64,000 bases of DNA from Yinghuangia sp035454725 (GCF_051388935.1 NZ_JBPKBI010000010.1:202733-266732); one strand, 5' to 3'; shown: positions 7,403 to 16,537, counted from the stretch's first letter. The notes: generated by a model not told the origin, from the sequence alone. Program-made: numbers and translations.

Positions 7403-9673
7403 TCAGAGTTCCTGCGCGGAGGCCTGGGCGAGCTGCCGGCGGATGTCGTCGATGTCGACGTGTCCGCCGCTCAGGGCCGCGAGCCGGGTCAGCGGCAGCG
7501 ATTCGACCATGCGCAGGATCGCCGGGTCGCCGAGTCCCGATCCCGGGATGCGGTCCAGCGACGCCCGCAGTGCGGGACCCCCTGCCGGGTCGGCGAGCCA
7601 CTGCGCGACCGTCGACTCGTCGGTGAGGGGCGCGACCGGCTCGGGGGCGTGGACCGTCACCGGCGCGGACAGGCGCAGGTCGCGCGAGGACGCGCCGACG
7701 TGGATCACAAACTCGCCGGGCTCCAACACCCACCCGTCGTGGGTCGTGCTGAAGTACGAGAAGTCGCGTGCATACAAGGCCAGTTCGACCTGCGCCGATT
7801 CGCCGGCGGCCAGCGCGACTTTGGTGAACGCCTTGAGTTCCCGTGCGGGGCGGTCCACCGACGACGCGGTGTCGCCGACATACACCTGCGCCACCTCCTT
7901 GCCCGCGACCGGGCCGGAGTTGGTGAGGGTGAACCGCACCCGCACGACCACGTCGTCACCGGAGCCGTCGACCCGGATGTCCAGGTCGGAGTAGGCGAAC
8001 GAGGTGTACGACAGGCCGTGCCCGAAGGGGTACGCGACCGGCGCGTCCACCGTGTCGTAGTAGCGGTAGCCGACGTACACGCGCTCGCCGTACGTCACAG
8101 TCCCCTCGCCGCCGGGGAAATTGAGGTACGACGGGTTGTCCGCGAGCCGCAGCGGTATCGTCTCGGCGAGCCGCCCCGACGGATTGACCCGGCCGAAGAG
8201 CAGATCCGCGATCGCGCTGCCGCCCGCCTGCCCGCCCAGCCACCCTTCGAGGACCGCCCGCGCGTGCCTGTGCCAACCGGCGACCTCGACCACGCCGCCG
8301 TTGGCCAGCACGACCACCACGTTGCGGTTGACCCGGGCCACGGCTTCCAGCAACCTCACCTGGACCGCGGGCAGGTCTATGTCGTCGCGGTCGTGGCCTT
8401 CGGACTCAACGCCCTCGGGCAGCCCAAGGAACAGCACCGCGACATCGGCCGCCTCGGCCGCGGCCACCGCCTCGGACACAAGCTGCGGCTCTTCGTCGCC
8501 GGAGAGGAGGAATCCGGGGGAGAACGACAACCGCAGCTTCTCGCCCGCGGCGTCCCGCAACGCGTCCAGGGCGTTGTCGAGCCGTGTGGGGGTGACGCGT
8601 GAGCTTCCGGCGCCCTGGTATCTCGGGGTGCGGGCGAACTCGCCGATCACGGCCACGGCCGCATCCGCGTCGGGGTCGAGCGGCAGGATCGCGTCGTCGT
8701 TCTTCAGCAGCACCGCGGATTCCGCGGCGGCCTGCCGCGCCAGCGCGTGGTGCACGTCCAGGTCGGGAGCCGCCGCCGGTTCCCTGCCCGCTGCCGTCCA
8801 CTCGATCAGTTCGAGCAGGCGCACAACCGCGCGATCGATCGCCGCCTCGTCCAACCGCCCGTCGCCGACCGCCTGGACGAGTCGCTGTGCGCTGAATCCG
8901 TTCGTCGACGGCATCTCCAGGTCGAGGCCCGCCGCGACGGCGGACACGGGGTCGAGCACGGCTCCCCAGTCCGACACCACCAGGCCGTCGAAACCCCACT
9001 GGTCACGCAGGACCTGGGTGAGCAGCCACGGGTTCTGCGCGGCGTGGACTCCGTTGATCTTGTTGTACGCCGCCATCACCGTCCGCGGCTTCGCGGTGGT
9101 GACGATGTGCTCGAACGCGGCCAGGTAGATCTCGCGGAGTGTGCGCTCGTCGACCTCGGCGCTGATGCGCATGCGCTCGGTCTCCTGGTTGTTCGCGGCG
9201 AAGTGCTTCACCGACGTGCCGACGCCGGTGCTTTGCACCCCACGTACCAGGGCCGCGCCGAGGTGGCCGCCGAGCAGCGGATCCTCGGACAGGTACTCGA
9301 AGTTGCGGCCGCACAGCGGCGACCGTTTGATGTTGACCCCCGGGCCGAGGAGCACGGACACACCTGCGGCGCGGCTCTCCGCACCCAGCGCCTCCCCGAT
9401 CCGGGCCAGCAGGTCGACGTCCCACGACGAGCCCAGCGCCGCCGCGGTGGGGAAGCAGGTGGCAGGCAGGCTCGCGTTGATGTCGAAGGCAGAGCCCCCG
9501 GCATTCGGGTCCTGGAGGCGCACACCATGCGGCCCGTCCGTCAGGACGATGGACGGCACCCCGAGGCGCTCGACGCCGACGGTCTTCCACGCCCCTTGTC
9601 CGCAGAGCAGGGACGCCTTCTCCTCCAGCGTCAAGGCCGATGCAACAGCCCCGGCACCCGTCTTCTCCTGCAC
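7403..9673 (-). CDS. glycoside hydrolase family 3 beta-glucosidase
   Basis: A 756-residue cytoplasmic-looking GH3 enzyme with no signal peptide, expected to release glucose or a similar sugar from beta-glycosides. The N-terminal barrel contains VKHFAANNQE and the nucleophile motif GLVVSDWG with Asp235. The second alpha/beta domain contains ILPLDPDADAAVAVIGEFA, and a C-terminal fibronectin-III-like domain begins near residue 590 (VRVRFTLTNSGPVAGKEVAQ). The order and length are typical of three-domain GH3 enzymes. A TetR gene lies upstream on the same strand, and two overlapping palindromes lie about 90 bp before the ATG, so sugar-responsive repression is plausible. Confidence 0.94.
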   Translation of the reverse strand: MQEKTGAGAVASALTLEEKASLLCGQGAWKTVGVERLGVPSIVLTDGPHGVRLQDPNAGGSAFDINASLPATCFPTAAALGSSWDVDLLARIGEALGAESRAAGVSVLLGPGVNIKRSPLCGRNFEYLSEDPLLGGHLGAALVRGVQSTGVGTSVKHFAANNQETERMRISAEVDERTLREIYLAAFEHIVTTAKPRTVMAAYNKINGVHAAQNPWLLTQVLRDQWGFDGLVVSDWGAVLDPVSAVAAGLDLEMPSTNGFSAQRLVQAVGDGRLDEAAIDRAVVRLLELIEWTAAGREPAAAPDLDVHHALARQAAAESAVLLKNDDAILPLDPDADAAVAVIGEFARTPRYQGAGSSRVTPTRLDNALDALRDAAGEKLRLSFSPGFLLSGDEEPQLVSEAVAAAEAADVAVLFLGLPEGVESEGHDRDDIDLPAVQVRLLEAVARVNRNVVVVLANGGVVEVAGWHRHARAVLEGWLGGQAGGSAIADLLFGRVNPSGRLAETIPLRLADNPSYLNFPGGEGTVTYGERVYVGYRYYDTVDAPVAYPFGHGLSYTSFAYSDLDIRVDGSGDDVVVRVRFTLTNSGPVAGKEVAQVYVGDTASSVDRPARELKAFTKVALAAGESAQVELALYARDFSYFSTTHDGWVLEPGEFVIHVGASSRDLRLSAPVTVHAPEPVAPLTDESTVAQWLADPAGGPALRASLDRIPGSGLGDPAILRMVESLPLTRLAALSGGHVDIDDIRRQLAQASAQEL

Positions 9674-9762
9674 AGCTCACTCCTTCGAGTCAGACCGCGA
9701 AGCGCCGCCGATGCGCGTCCCCAGAGCGGACGCGAACCCCGGCGAGATCCCGGACGTCGGGG

Positions 9763-9789
9763 CTAATGCGTATTAGTCTTCCGGAAGAC
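9763..9789. promoter_or_regulatory. two overlapping palindromes upstream of the beta-glucosidase gene
   Basis: CTAATGCGTATTAG (9763-9776; outer five base pairs symmetrical, with near-symmetry inside) shares its last G with a perfect 14-bp palindrome GTCTTCCGGAAGAC (9776-9789). They lie about 90 bp upstream of the GH3 ATG, after the TetR stop codon, in an AT-rich stretch. This is a likely operator region for the GH3 gene. The sequence differs from the palindrome in front of the TetR gene itself, so another regulator may bind here. Confidence 0.55.
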
Positions 9790-9886
9790 AATATATTCGA
9801 GTCGCAACGCCGTGAGAAGCCACGCGTGACCAACCTCACCACCGCGCGACCCCGGCGACGTGGGAGTATGACGCACTTGCCCCGTG

Positions 9887-10507
9887 TCAGGAAGAGGCGT
9901 CCGCTGCGCCGACGGGGGCGGTGAGGGCGGGCAGCAGCACGTGGTCGATGACGGACTCGGTGAGCGCGCGGGAAGGCTCCTCGTCCGAAATCAGCTCCTG
10001 GATCATCAGCGGACCGAACAGCACACGGTCTGCCAGTTCCACGGCGGCGATATTCGTGACCTCTCCCCGTTCCACTCCGCGTTGCAGGATGCGGTGCAGG
10101 GTCCTCAGCCCCGGAACCACCAGGATCTCCCGCAACAGGCGCGTGAGTTCCTTGTCGCTGCCGACCGCGTGCCAGATGCTCATCATGGGCTTCGACGAAC
10201 TGGGCTCGCCGAAGACGCCGGCGACCAGACGCAGGAGATCGCCGCGCAGGGATCCGGTGTCGAAGTCCAGGGTGGCCCCTTGTTCTTCGTTGCGGATCTT
10301 CAACGCGGTGATGACCATTTTCGGCTTGCTCTCCCACTGCCGGTAGAGAGTTGCCGTGCTGCTCTGCGTACGCTTCGCCAACTCGGCCATCGTGAACCGC
10401 TCGTAGCCGACCTCCGCCACCAAGTCGAGCGCTGCTTGCAGCAGTTCGCGCTCGCGTGCGGGAGTCAGGCGCCCCCGTCGGTTGACCGCTGAAGGGGCGG
10501 CGTCCAT
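9887..10507 (-). CDS. TetR-family transcriptional regulator
   Basis: A 206-residue TetR regulator. The helix-turn-helix is MAELAKRTQSSTATLYRQWE, near residues 35-55, and the rest is a helical ligand-binding domain. I start it at the ATG at 10507 (MDAAPSAVNRRG). The frame is open to 10576, but that would put the start within a few bases of the strong palindrome at 10571-10594, which is better placed as an operator about 65 bp upstream of 10507. It precedes the GH3 gene on the same strand and may control it as well as itself. The ligand is unknown. Confidence 0.88.
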   Translation of the reverse strand: MDAAPSAVNRRGRLTPARERELLQAALDLVAEVGYERFTMAELAKRTQSSTATLYRQWESKPKMVITALKIRNEEQGATLDFDTGSLRGDLLRLVAGVFGEPSSSKPMMSIWHAVGSDKELTRLLREILVVPGLRTLHRILQRGVERGEVTNIAAVELADRVLFGPLMIQELISDEEPSRALTESVIDHVLLPALTAPVGAADASS

Positions 10508-10570
10508 GGAGATGGCTCCCGTCGGCGAAGCGGAGGTTGCGCGGCACACGGTAGGCATGGTGCCAACGGA

Positions 10571-10594
10571 AAGCAAGTTTTCGAAAACAGGCTT
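10571..10594. promoter_or_regulatory. 24-bp palindromic operator upstream of the TetR gene
   Basis: A perfect 12-bp core GTTTTCGAAAAC (10577-10588) is flanked symmetrically by AAGC and GCTT two bases further out. Only the two linker positions on each side break symmetry. It lies between the convergent-in-series YdcF stop (10598) and the TetR start, as expected for TetR autoregulation. Confidence 0.65.
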
Positions 10595-10597
10595 CTC

Positions 10598-11299
10598 TTA
10601 TGGGGCCGAGGGAGCGGATCGAGGATCCGTCGATGCGCGCCCTGCTGGGGACGATGCGCGCATGTGTCCGTGTGACGTCGGCGGCCATGCCGACGTGCCC
10701 GGCAGTCGGGCCCGCCGTTCGTCGGCCCTGAGACTGCGGAGTGTCCGCAGTCCGTACAGGGCCAGCAGCGGCTTGGCGACCGTCCACCGGCCAGGGCGGT
10801 AGTCGTCCGCACGCACAAGCCTCTCGGCGAGATCAGGGCGCTGTCGCCGCAGGTACGCGCGGGCCTTGAGTGCGTGAGCCGGCTGCGAGACGATCTTGAT
10901 GCGATCGACGTCCTCAAGCAGCGGGATCGTATTCGCGATGTTCTCCCATGTCGTCCTGCTCCGGTCTTCGAGGAGAACCGTGCCGTCGAACTTGAGTACT
11001 GTCTTCGCGTAGTCCGCCATCAGCCGGGCCTCCGCAACATCACTGCCCACCGCACCGCCGCTGAAGATCAGGCGAGTCGCGTGCGCACGGTCGGCGGTGA
11101 CGGAGCGAAGCCCGGCACGGACTCGCCCGCGGTTGACGAAGTTCGCCGTCGTCTGAGGGTTCCGGTAACCCAGCACAACCACGGCCTCGACAGCACCCGC
11201 GCGATTCCCCACGAGAGTTCGGGACCAGCGCCAGTTCAACCACTCACCCCAGGCGAGCACTGCCGCCCCGGCCAACGCCACTCCCGTTCTCCGTCGCAT
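10598..11299 (-). CDS. YdcF/SanA-like DUF218 protein
   Basis: A 233-residue protein with an N-terminal membrane segment (RTGVALAGAAVLAWGEW). The DUF218 domain includes AVVVLGYRN, LIFSGGAVGSDVAEARLM, VLLEDRSRTTWENI and KIVSQPAHALKARAYL, the usual order in SanA/YdcF/ElyC proteins linked to cell-envelope functions. I start at the ATG at 11299, which keeps the membrane helix N-terminal; an upstream in-frame ATG adds an unlikely hydrophilic leader. The reaction of the family is not firmly established. Confidence 0.82.
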   Translation of the reverse strand: MRRRTGVALAGAAVLAWGEWLNWRWSRTLVGNRAGAVEAVVVLGYRNPQTTANFVNRGRVRAGLRSVTADRAHATRLIFSGGAVGSDVAEARLMADYAKTVLKFDGTVLLEDRSRTTWENIANTIPLLEDVDRIKIVSQPAHALKARAYLRRQRPDLAERLVRADDYRPGRWTVAKPLLALYGLRTLRSLRADERRARLPGTSAWPPTSHGHMRASSPAGRASTDPRSAPSAP

Positions 11300-11546
11300 G
11301 CGGCGACTGTAGACCGGCTCGGTGCCGGAGGGCGAAGTCCCCAACCGCTGCGGAGCCCGAGGTCTGTATCCGGTGAGGCGCGCCGTCTTGCGGAGGGCCT
11401 CGATCGCGTCGCGGTGCGGGGCACACGGTTGTCCGGGGGCGGGGAGGAAGCCCTCGGCCCGCCCGCCGGCTTGCGATCGGGCGCCTGTCAGGCCGTCGCC
11501 GTATCCGCGGGTCGCGGTGGTGGCCTGCCGTGCTTGCCGCCGTGTC

Positions 11547-12272
11547 TCACAGGACGGGGTCCCGTACGGTCGGCCGGGGGTGCGCCCGGCTGTCCGCCGC
11601 GTTGGTGCCGTCGGTGCGGAGTACGCCTCGGCGGGTCAGCTCGTCGATCACCTGTTTCGCGGCGGCCTTGGTTTCGGCGAGTCGTGCCTGTGAGGCTCGG
11701 CGGGAGTCACCGGCAAAGATCGCCTCGATGACGCGCCTGTGGCCCTCGACGATCTGGTCGTGGGTTCGGCGTTCGCTCTCGTCCGCCGCCCATCCGAGGA
11801 AGCCGGCGTAGCCGTGCAGCTCCGCCAGGAGCCGGGGTGTCGCACCGGCTCGGTGTTGCGTGCGCAGGATCTCGTTCGCCACGTCCCTGCGATGCGTGAC
11901 CGAGTCGCTGCTGCCCGCGAGTTCGTCGAGAAGGCTTTCGAGCCGGCCGAGAACCTCCGGGTCGCGGTCCATCGCGACGCGGGCGGCGGCCACCCCTCCG
12001 AGGAGGCCCAGGACGTGGAAGTCCGCGCGGAGTGTGCGCGCGTCGAAGTGCTGGACGAATGTCGCCCGGTGGACCTGCGCCGTGACGAGGCCGTCCCGTT
12101 CGAGGAGAACAAGGGCTTCTCGGACCGGGGTCGGGCTGACGTCGAGTGCCGCGGTGAGGCGTTCGACGTGGATCCGGTCACCGCAGCGCAGACGCCCGTC
12201 GAAGATCTCCCGCTGCACGTACTCGACGACCACAGCGCTCGCCTTCATCCGCTGCGGTCCGGCTTTCGTCAT
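11547..12272 (-). CDS. GntR-family (FadR/FCD type) transcriptional regulator
   Basis: A 241-residue regulator. The N-terminal winged helix contains YVQREIFDGRLRCGDRI, followed by the recognition segment LTAALDVSPTPVREALVLLE. The C-terminal all-helical FCD ligand domain covers about 95-230 (EILRTQHRAG and HDQIVEGHRRVIEAIF). It is divergent from the amidohydrolase at 12405, with the palindrome at 12339-12356 between them. FCD regulators usually sense carboxylic acids. Start chosen at ATG 12272; upstream ATGs in frame add only an unstructured leader. Confidence 0.88.
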   Translation of the reverse strand: MTKAGPQRMKASAVVVEYVQREIFDGRLRCGDRIHVERLTAALDVSPTPVREALVLLERDGLVTAQVHRATFVQHFDARTLRADFHVLGLLGGVAAARVAMDRDPEVLGRLESLLDELAGSSDSVTHRRDVANEILRTQHRAGATPRLLAELHGYAGFLGWAADESERRTHDQIVEGHRRVIEAIFAGDSRRASQARLAETKAAAKQVIDELTRRGVLRTDGTNAADSRAHPRPTVRDPVL

Positions 12273-12338
12273 CACCCCGGCATCATCGCGGCAGCGCCTC
12301 GGGCCTCGCAATGAAAAATAAAAAATTGCCAGCCCTCA

Positions 12339-12356
12339 TAAGTGAGCGTACACTTA
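12339..12356. promoter_or_regulatory. regulon palindrome 1, before amidohydrolase gene 12405
   Basis: TAAGTGAGCGTACACTTA, about 50 bp upstream of the amidohydrolase start. Its 16-bp core is the exact reverse complement of the core at 44192-44207, 32 kb away. It belongs to the family of twelve similar palindromes in this window. Confidence 0.7.
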
Positions 12357-12404
12357 CCAACGCGCCGGGGCGGCGCGCTTGGGGCGGACACAAGGAGGCT
12401 TCCG

Positions 12405-13580
12405 GTGGTCGAGTTGGCTGAAGGACTGCGCGTGGTCGACGCCGATGCTCATATGACGGAACGTCATGACCTGTTCACCGAGCGGGCGCCCCGGGGGTTC
12501 GAGGACAGGGTCCCGCACGTCGAGCGGATCGACGGCGTGGACATGTGGGTGATCGACGGGAAGACGTTCGGGAAGGCGGGGTCGGGGGGCACCGTCGACC
12601 ACCAGGGGAAGAAGCACGCGTTCCGTGCATCCCAGGGCGGGTCGTGGACCATCCACGACGTGCACCCGGCGGCGTGGAACCCGGTGGAACGGCTGCGCCT
12701 GATGGACGAGATCGGGATCCACACGCAGGTGCTGTATCCGAACGCCATCGGCATCGGGGGGCAGAACCTGCGGAACTCGGTGAAGGACCCGGTGCTGCTG
12801 CGGCTGTGTGTCGAGCTGTACAACGACGCGATGGCGGAGGTGCAGGCCGAGTCGGGGAACCGCCTGCTGCCCATGCCGATCATGCCGGCGTGGGACATCC
12901 AGGCCTGTGTCCGCGAGGCCGAGCGCTGTGCCGCGATGGGCTACCGCGGGGTGAACATGACCGCCGACCCGCAGGACTCCGGCTCACCCGATCTGGGGCA
13001 CCGCGACTGGGACCCGTTCTGGGAGGTCTGTGCGGGGCTCGGCCTGCCGGTGCACTTCCACATCGGGGCCAGCCAGACGTCGTTGTCGTACTTCGGCACC
13101 ACGTACTGGCCCAGCCAGGACGACTACGTCAAGCCGGCGATCGGCGGCGCGTCACTGTTCCAGAACAACTCCCGGGTGTTGCTCAACAGCGCGTACTCCG
13201 GCATGTTCGACCGCCACCCCGACCTGAAGATGGTCTCCGTCGAGAGCGGAATCGGGTGGGTGCCGTTCATGTTGGAGGCGATGGACTACGAGCTGGAGGA
13301 GAACGCGCCCGCGCACGCGGCCAAGCTCGGCAAACTGCCCTCGGAGTACTTCCGCGACAACTGGTACGCGACCTTCTGGTTCGAGACCGGCCGCGGCGAC
13401 CTGCAACACCTCATCGACCAGGTCGGCGAGGACAACGTGATGTTCGAGACCGACTTCCCGCACCCCACGTGCCTGCACCCGAACCCGCTGGACATCGTCG
13501 GCGACACCATCGCCACGCTCCGTCCCGAGACACAGCGCAGGGTCATGGGAGCCAACGCGGCCAAGCTCTACCGGATCTGA
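12405..13580 (+). CDS. amidohydrolase-2 family metal-dependent hydrolase/decarboxylase
   Basis: A 391-residue TIM-barrel protein of the ACMSD/LigW-type amidohydrolase-2 family, whose members hydrolyse or decarboxylate aromatic and related acids. Metal-site features are VVDADAHM at the N-terminus, LPVHFHIGAS in the middle and MFETDFPHPT near the C-terminus. The GTG at 12405 has AGGAGG seven bases upstream. It is the first of four paralogues here (also 26564, 39974 and 47987), each with a related palindrome in its promoter. The substrate is unknown. Confidence 0.9.
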   Translation: MVELAEGLRVVDADAHMTERHDLFTERAPRGFEDRVPHVERIDGVDMWVIDGKTFGKAGSGGTVDHQGKKHAFRASQGGSWTIHDVHPAAWNPVERLRLMDEIGIHTQVLYPNAIGIGGQNLRNSVKDPVLLRLCVELYNDAMAEVQAESGNRLLPMPIMPAWDIQACVREAERCAAMGYRGVNMTADPQDSGSPDLGHRDWDPFWEVCAGLGLPVHFHIGASQTSLSYFGTTYWPSQDDYVKPAIGGASLFQNNSRVLLNSAYSGMFDRHPDLKMVSVESGIGWVPFMLEAMDYELEENAPAHAAKLGKLPSEYFRDNWYATFWFETGRGDLQHLIDQVGEDNVMFETDFPHPTCLHPNPLDIVGDTIATLRPETQRRVMGANAAKLYRI

Positions 13581-13599
13581 CGACACCGAAGCGGGCCGG

Positions 13600-13806
13600 G
13601 TGCCTCCGACGGACGGCACCCGGGCCAAAGACCCGTGTGCGCCCCACTGTTCGGTCAGGCGCAGGGCCGAGCGGCCCGGTGCCGCAGCCGGTGTCGAGGA
13701 CGTGGGGCCCCGGCCAGGAGTCCAGGGGCCGGATCAGGTAGTCGAAGTAGCGGTCCTGGGCGTGGAACCACAGGTCGACCGGGTCGAGGCACAGCGACGG
13801 GGTCAC
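13600..13806 (-). pseudogene. fragment of a class I SAM methyltransferase
   Basis: Starting with a GTG at 13806 the minus strand reads VTPSLCLDPVDLWFHAQDRY, continuing to the SAM-binding motif I, HVLDTGCGTG. The frame then shifts: the natural continuation RSALRLTEQWGAHGS appears in the +1 frame, and coding sense ends next to the stop of the amidohydrolase gene at 13580. It is an N-terminal piece of a methyltransferase with a frameshift and no C-terminus. The 219 bases between this and the gene ending at 14026 hold nothing I can recognise. Confidence 0.6.
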
Positions 13807-14025
13807 CGGCGGGGACGCCCGGCCCCGCCATGCCAAGGCCGACTGCTTGCCGCGCGTTCGTCGCAGAGCCCGAGAGCACGGTCCTCGTCCGAGCCGAACG
13901 CAGCTTCGCCTGGTTGCATGGCTTCCGCCGACTTCGCATCCGCTGGGAACGCCGAGCCGACATCCACGAAGCATTCTCAAACTTGGGTGCTGCCCGATCA
14001 CTTACCGGCAACTCAACTCTTTTTG

Positions 14026-14658
14026 TCAGCTGTTGTACGTGCAGCGAAAAACCTCGACGGAACCGCAGCACTCCCGCGGAGCGCCGACCGCCGCCAGGGC
14101 CTGTGCCTTGAACGCCCGGGCGGCGAGGCTCAACCGATGGCAGTCATCTCGGCCCGTGTCCTCTCCCGCCGCAGCCCGGCGGGAGTCCCAGAAGCGGATC
14201 TCGACCGCGTTGTCGTCCGCGCTCGACCGCACCCAGCGACGCATGCGTTCCTCGTGCTCGTACAAACCGCTCGCGACGGCGACGGCACGTGGCAGCCGGG
14301 CGCTTGTGTGAGGCGGGTCGCCCGCGGATCTGCCGCATGCCGTGGCGCCGAGAATGGGAAGCGCCTGACAGCCGGGCGCGGAGCCGTCCATGGTGACGAC
14401 GGTGACGCGCCACCCGAGGGAGGCGCGGTCGAACATGAGCCCGCCCGCGAACCGCACGGCGTCGGCTGCGGTCGACGCCGCCACCAGCAGCACGGGTGCC
14501 AACGTGCCGGGCAGCTCGTCGACCGCATCGGCCGCCGTGCCCCCTTCGCCGTGGCGCCTGTCCTCCCGCCATGCCTTGGTCCACTCGCGCAGGACCTCAC
14601 CGTGGTACGGGCGACGCCGGGGGGCTGCCTCGATTCCCTTGTTCCTGCCTGGAGTCAC
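14026..14658 (-). CDS. hypothetical protein, weakly PIG-L/LmbE-like
   Basis: An uninterrupted 210-residue frame. The segment APVLLVAASTAADAVRFAGG, followed by LGWRVTVVTMDGS, has the strand-turn-helix rhythm of the first part of GlcNAc-PI deacetylase (LmbE) proteins. The expected zinc-binding PHPDDE is absent (AASTAAD in its place), so deacetylase activity is unlikely. The rest is charged and unremarkable. The gene lies downstream of the D-aminoacylase-like gene in the opposite direction of the degraded methyltransferase. It may be a decaying or diverged member; I do not assign a function. Confidence 0.45.
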   Translation of the reverse strand: MTPGRNKGIEAAPRRRPYHGEVLREWTKAWREDRRHGEGGTAADAVDELPGTLAPVLLVAASTAADAVRFAGGLMFDRASLGWRVTVVTMDGSAPGCQALPILGATACGRSAGDPPHTSARLPRAVAVASGLYEHEERMRRWVRSSADDNAVEIRFWDSRRAAAGEDTGRDDCHRLSLAARAFKAQALAAVGAPRECCGSVEVFRCTYNS

Positions 14659-14691
14659 CGTGCTCCTGACCTGTTTCGGGTGGCTTCTTGG

Positions 14692-16398
14692 TCAGCTCGG
14701 GACGACAAGCCGTCCCGGTCGGGCTTCGGTGAGTTCGTCGTGGTCGACCAGGACCTGTCCGTTGACGAGGGTGTAGTCGTAGCCGCGGGCCTGCTGGACG
14801 AAGCGGTCGGCGCCGAGGGGGAGGTCTGCGGCCATCTCGGGGGTGTCCAGGTCGAGGTGGTCGAGGTCGATGACGTTGATGTCGGCGTACGCGCCGGGGG
14901 CCAGCACGCCGCGTCCTTCGAGGCCGAAGAGCTGTGCGCCTTCGGAGGTCAGTTTGCGCACGGCCCGCCCGACGTCGAGCAGCCCGCGGTCGCGGACCCA
15001 GTGCCGCAGCAGGTAGGTGGCCTGGCCGGCGTCCATGGTGAGGGCGACGTGGGCGCCGGCGTCGGCGACGCCGAGGACCACGTCGGGGTTGGTCAGCATG
15101 GCCGCGACGGCGTCGAGGTCCTGGTTCAGGACCGGGTAGTAGAGGAGCCCGCGTCCGCCGGTGTCGAGGGTGTAGTCGATGAACGCCTCGGCGGCGGATG
15201 TGCCCCGGCGTGCGGCTTCGGCGGCGAGGCTGTTGCGAGGGCTGACGTTGTACGCGGCCGGCCCCGGGGGCAGGAGGTACATCTTGGCCGGATCCTTCGG
15301 AGCCAGGGGCCCCGACTGTGTGACCGGCTGCTCGGCATCGGCGACTAGCCGGCCGCGCCATGTGTCGTCGGCCAGCGCTTTGAGCCTTTGCTCCCAGGGG
15401 AGTTCCTTGAGTTCGCTCCAGGCCGGGAGGGCGTCGTACGGGGTGCGGCCGACGAGTCCGAACAGGATGGCGCTGCCGCGCGCGGCCGTCTGGGGCCGCA
15501 GGTCGGCGCCCCGGGCGCGGGCAGCGGCGACCTGCTCCATCACCCACGACCACAGGCCCGGGCGGCGGTCGCTCTGCATGATGGCGAAGGTGAGGGGCCG
15601 GCCGGAGGCGCGGCTGACCTGTTCCATCCAGGCGAGTTCGGCGACGGAGTTCTCCCGCTGCGGTCCGTCCCGTTCGCCGATCCGCGGGACGACTTCGATG
15701 ACGCCGCGGTTGCGGGTTCCCAACGCCCCTGCTATCGCGGCGAGTTCCTCGGGGCGGGCGAACGTGCCGGGCACCGGGCGTCCGTCGGGCACGGTGTGCA
15801 TGAGGCTGCGGGAGGTGGAGAAGCCGAGGGCCCCGGCGTCCATCGCTTCGCCGACCAGGGCGGCCATGCGGGCGATGTCCTCGTCGGTGGCGGGTGCCTC
15901 GTCGAGGCTGCGCGGGCCCATGACGTGGTGGCGCAGGGCGCAGTGGCCGATCATTCCTCCGGCGTTGACGCCGAGCGGGCGGCTCGCGAGGCTGCGCAGG
16001 TAGTCGCCGTAGGAGTGCCAGCCCCAGTCGAGCCCGGCCATGATGCTGTCGGCGGGGATGTCCTCGACGGCCTCCATCATCTCCGCGAGGTAGCGTTCCT
16101 GTCCGGCGCCGACCGGGGCGAAGGTGACCCCGCAGTTGCCGAGGACGACGGTGGTCACGCCGTGCCGGCACGACGGGCTCGCGACCGGGTCCCAGAACAA
16201 TTGGGCGTCGAGGTGGGTGTGGATGTCGACGAACCCGGGGGTGACCAGGCGCCCGGCGGCGTCGATGCGGCGGCGCGCCGGCCCGCTCACCGTGCCGATC
16301 TCGGTGATCCGGTCGCCGTCGACGGCGACATCCGCGCGGCGCGGCGCCGAACCCGTGCCGTCGACCACCTCGCCGCCGTGGATCACGATGTCGTGCAT
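14692..16398 (-). CDS. N-acyl-D-amino-acid deacylase-like amidohydrolase
   Basis: A 568-residue amidohydrolase of the D-aminoacylase group. It begins with the small beta-sandwich (DIVIHGGEVVDGTGSAPRRA), then the metal motif GFVDIHTHLDAQLFWDP, the GNCGVTFAPVG loop typical of this group, and late in the barrel LGVADAGAHVALTMDAG with the catalytic Asp region. The related protein at 38230-39870 has the same layout. The ATG at 16398 has a GGAGAT Shine-Dalgarno. It is divergent from the TetR regulator with two regulon palindromes between them. D-amino acids are the family's textbook substrates, but cyclic amides or esters are equally possible here. Confidence 0.88.
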   Translation of the reverse strand: MHDIVIHGGEVVDGTGSAPRRADVAVDGDRITEIGTVSGPARRRIDAAGRLVTPGFVDIHTHLDAQLFWDPVASPSCRHGVTTVVLGNCGVTFAPVGAGQERYLAEMMEAVEDIPADSIMAGLDWGWHSYGDYLRSLASRPLGVNAGGMIGHCALRHHVMGPRSLDEAPATDEDIARMAALVGEAMDAGALGFSTSRSLMHTVPDGRPVPGTFARPEELAAIAGALGTRNRGVIEVVPRIGERDGPQRENSVAELAWMEQVSRASGRPLTFAIMQSDRRPGLWSWVMEQVAAARARGADLRPQTAARGSAILFGLVGRTPYDALPAWSELKELPWEQRLKALADDTWRGRLVADAEQPVTQSGPLAPKDPAKMYLLPPGPAAYNVSPRNSLAAEAARRGTSAAEAFIDYTLDTGGRGLLYYPVLNQDLDAVAAMLTNPDVVLGVADAGAHVALTMDAGQATYLLRHWVRDRGLLDVGRAVRKLTSEGAQLFGLEGRGVLAPGAYADINVIDLDHLDLDTPEMAADLPLGADRFVQQARGYDYTLVNGQVLVDHDELTEARPGRLVVPS

Positions 16399-16441
16399 GG
16401 CATCTCCCTCGGCCGGGTCGCAGCGTCCTGCCCGACACCAC

Positions 16442-16458
16442 TAAGTGAGTACTTATTT
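16442..16458. promoter_or_regulatory. regulon palindrome 2, before the deacylase gene
   Basis: AAGTGAGTACTTATTT (16443-16458) lies 45 bp upstream of the D-aminoacylase-like gene. It matches the shared pattern at most positions and faces the TetR gene on the other side. Confidence 0.7.
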
Positions 16459-16537
16459 TCTTAGAAGTGTCAGGCGGTGACAGAGCGGTGTCAAGACCCG
16501 CGGCCACGCGGCGGCCGGAGAAACAGCCCGTTCCGGC

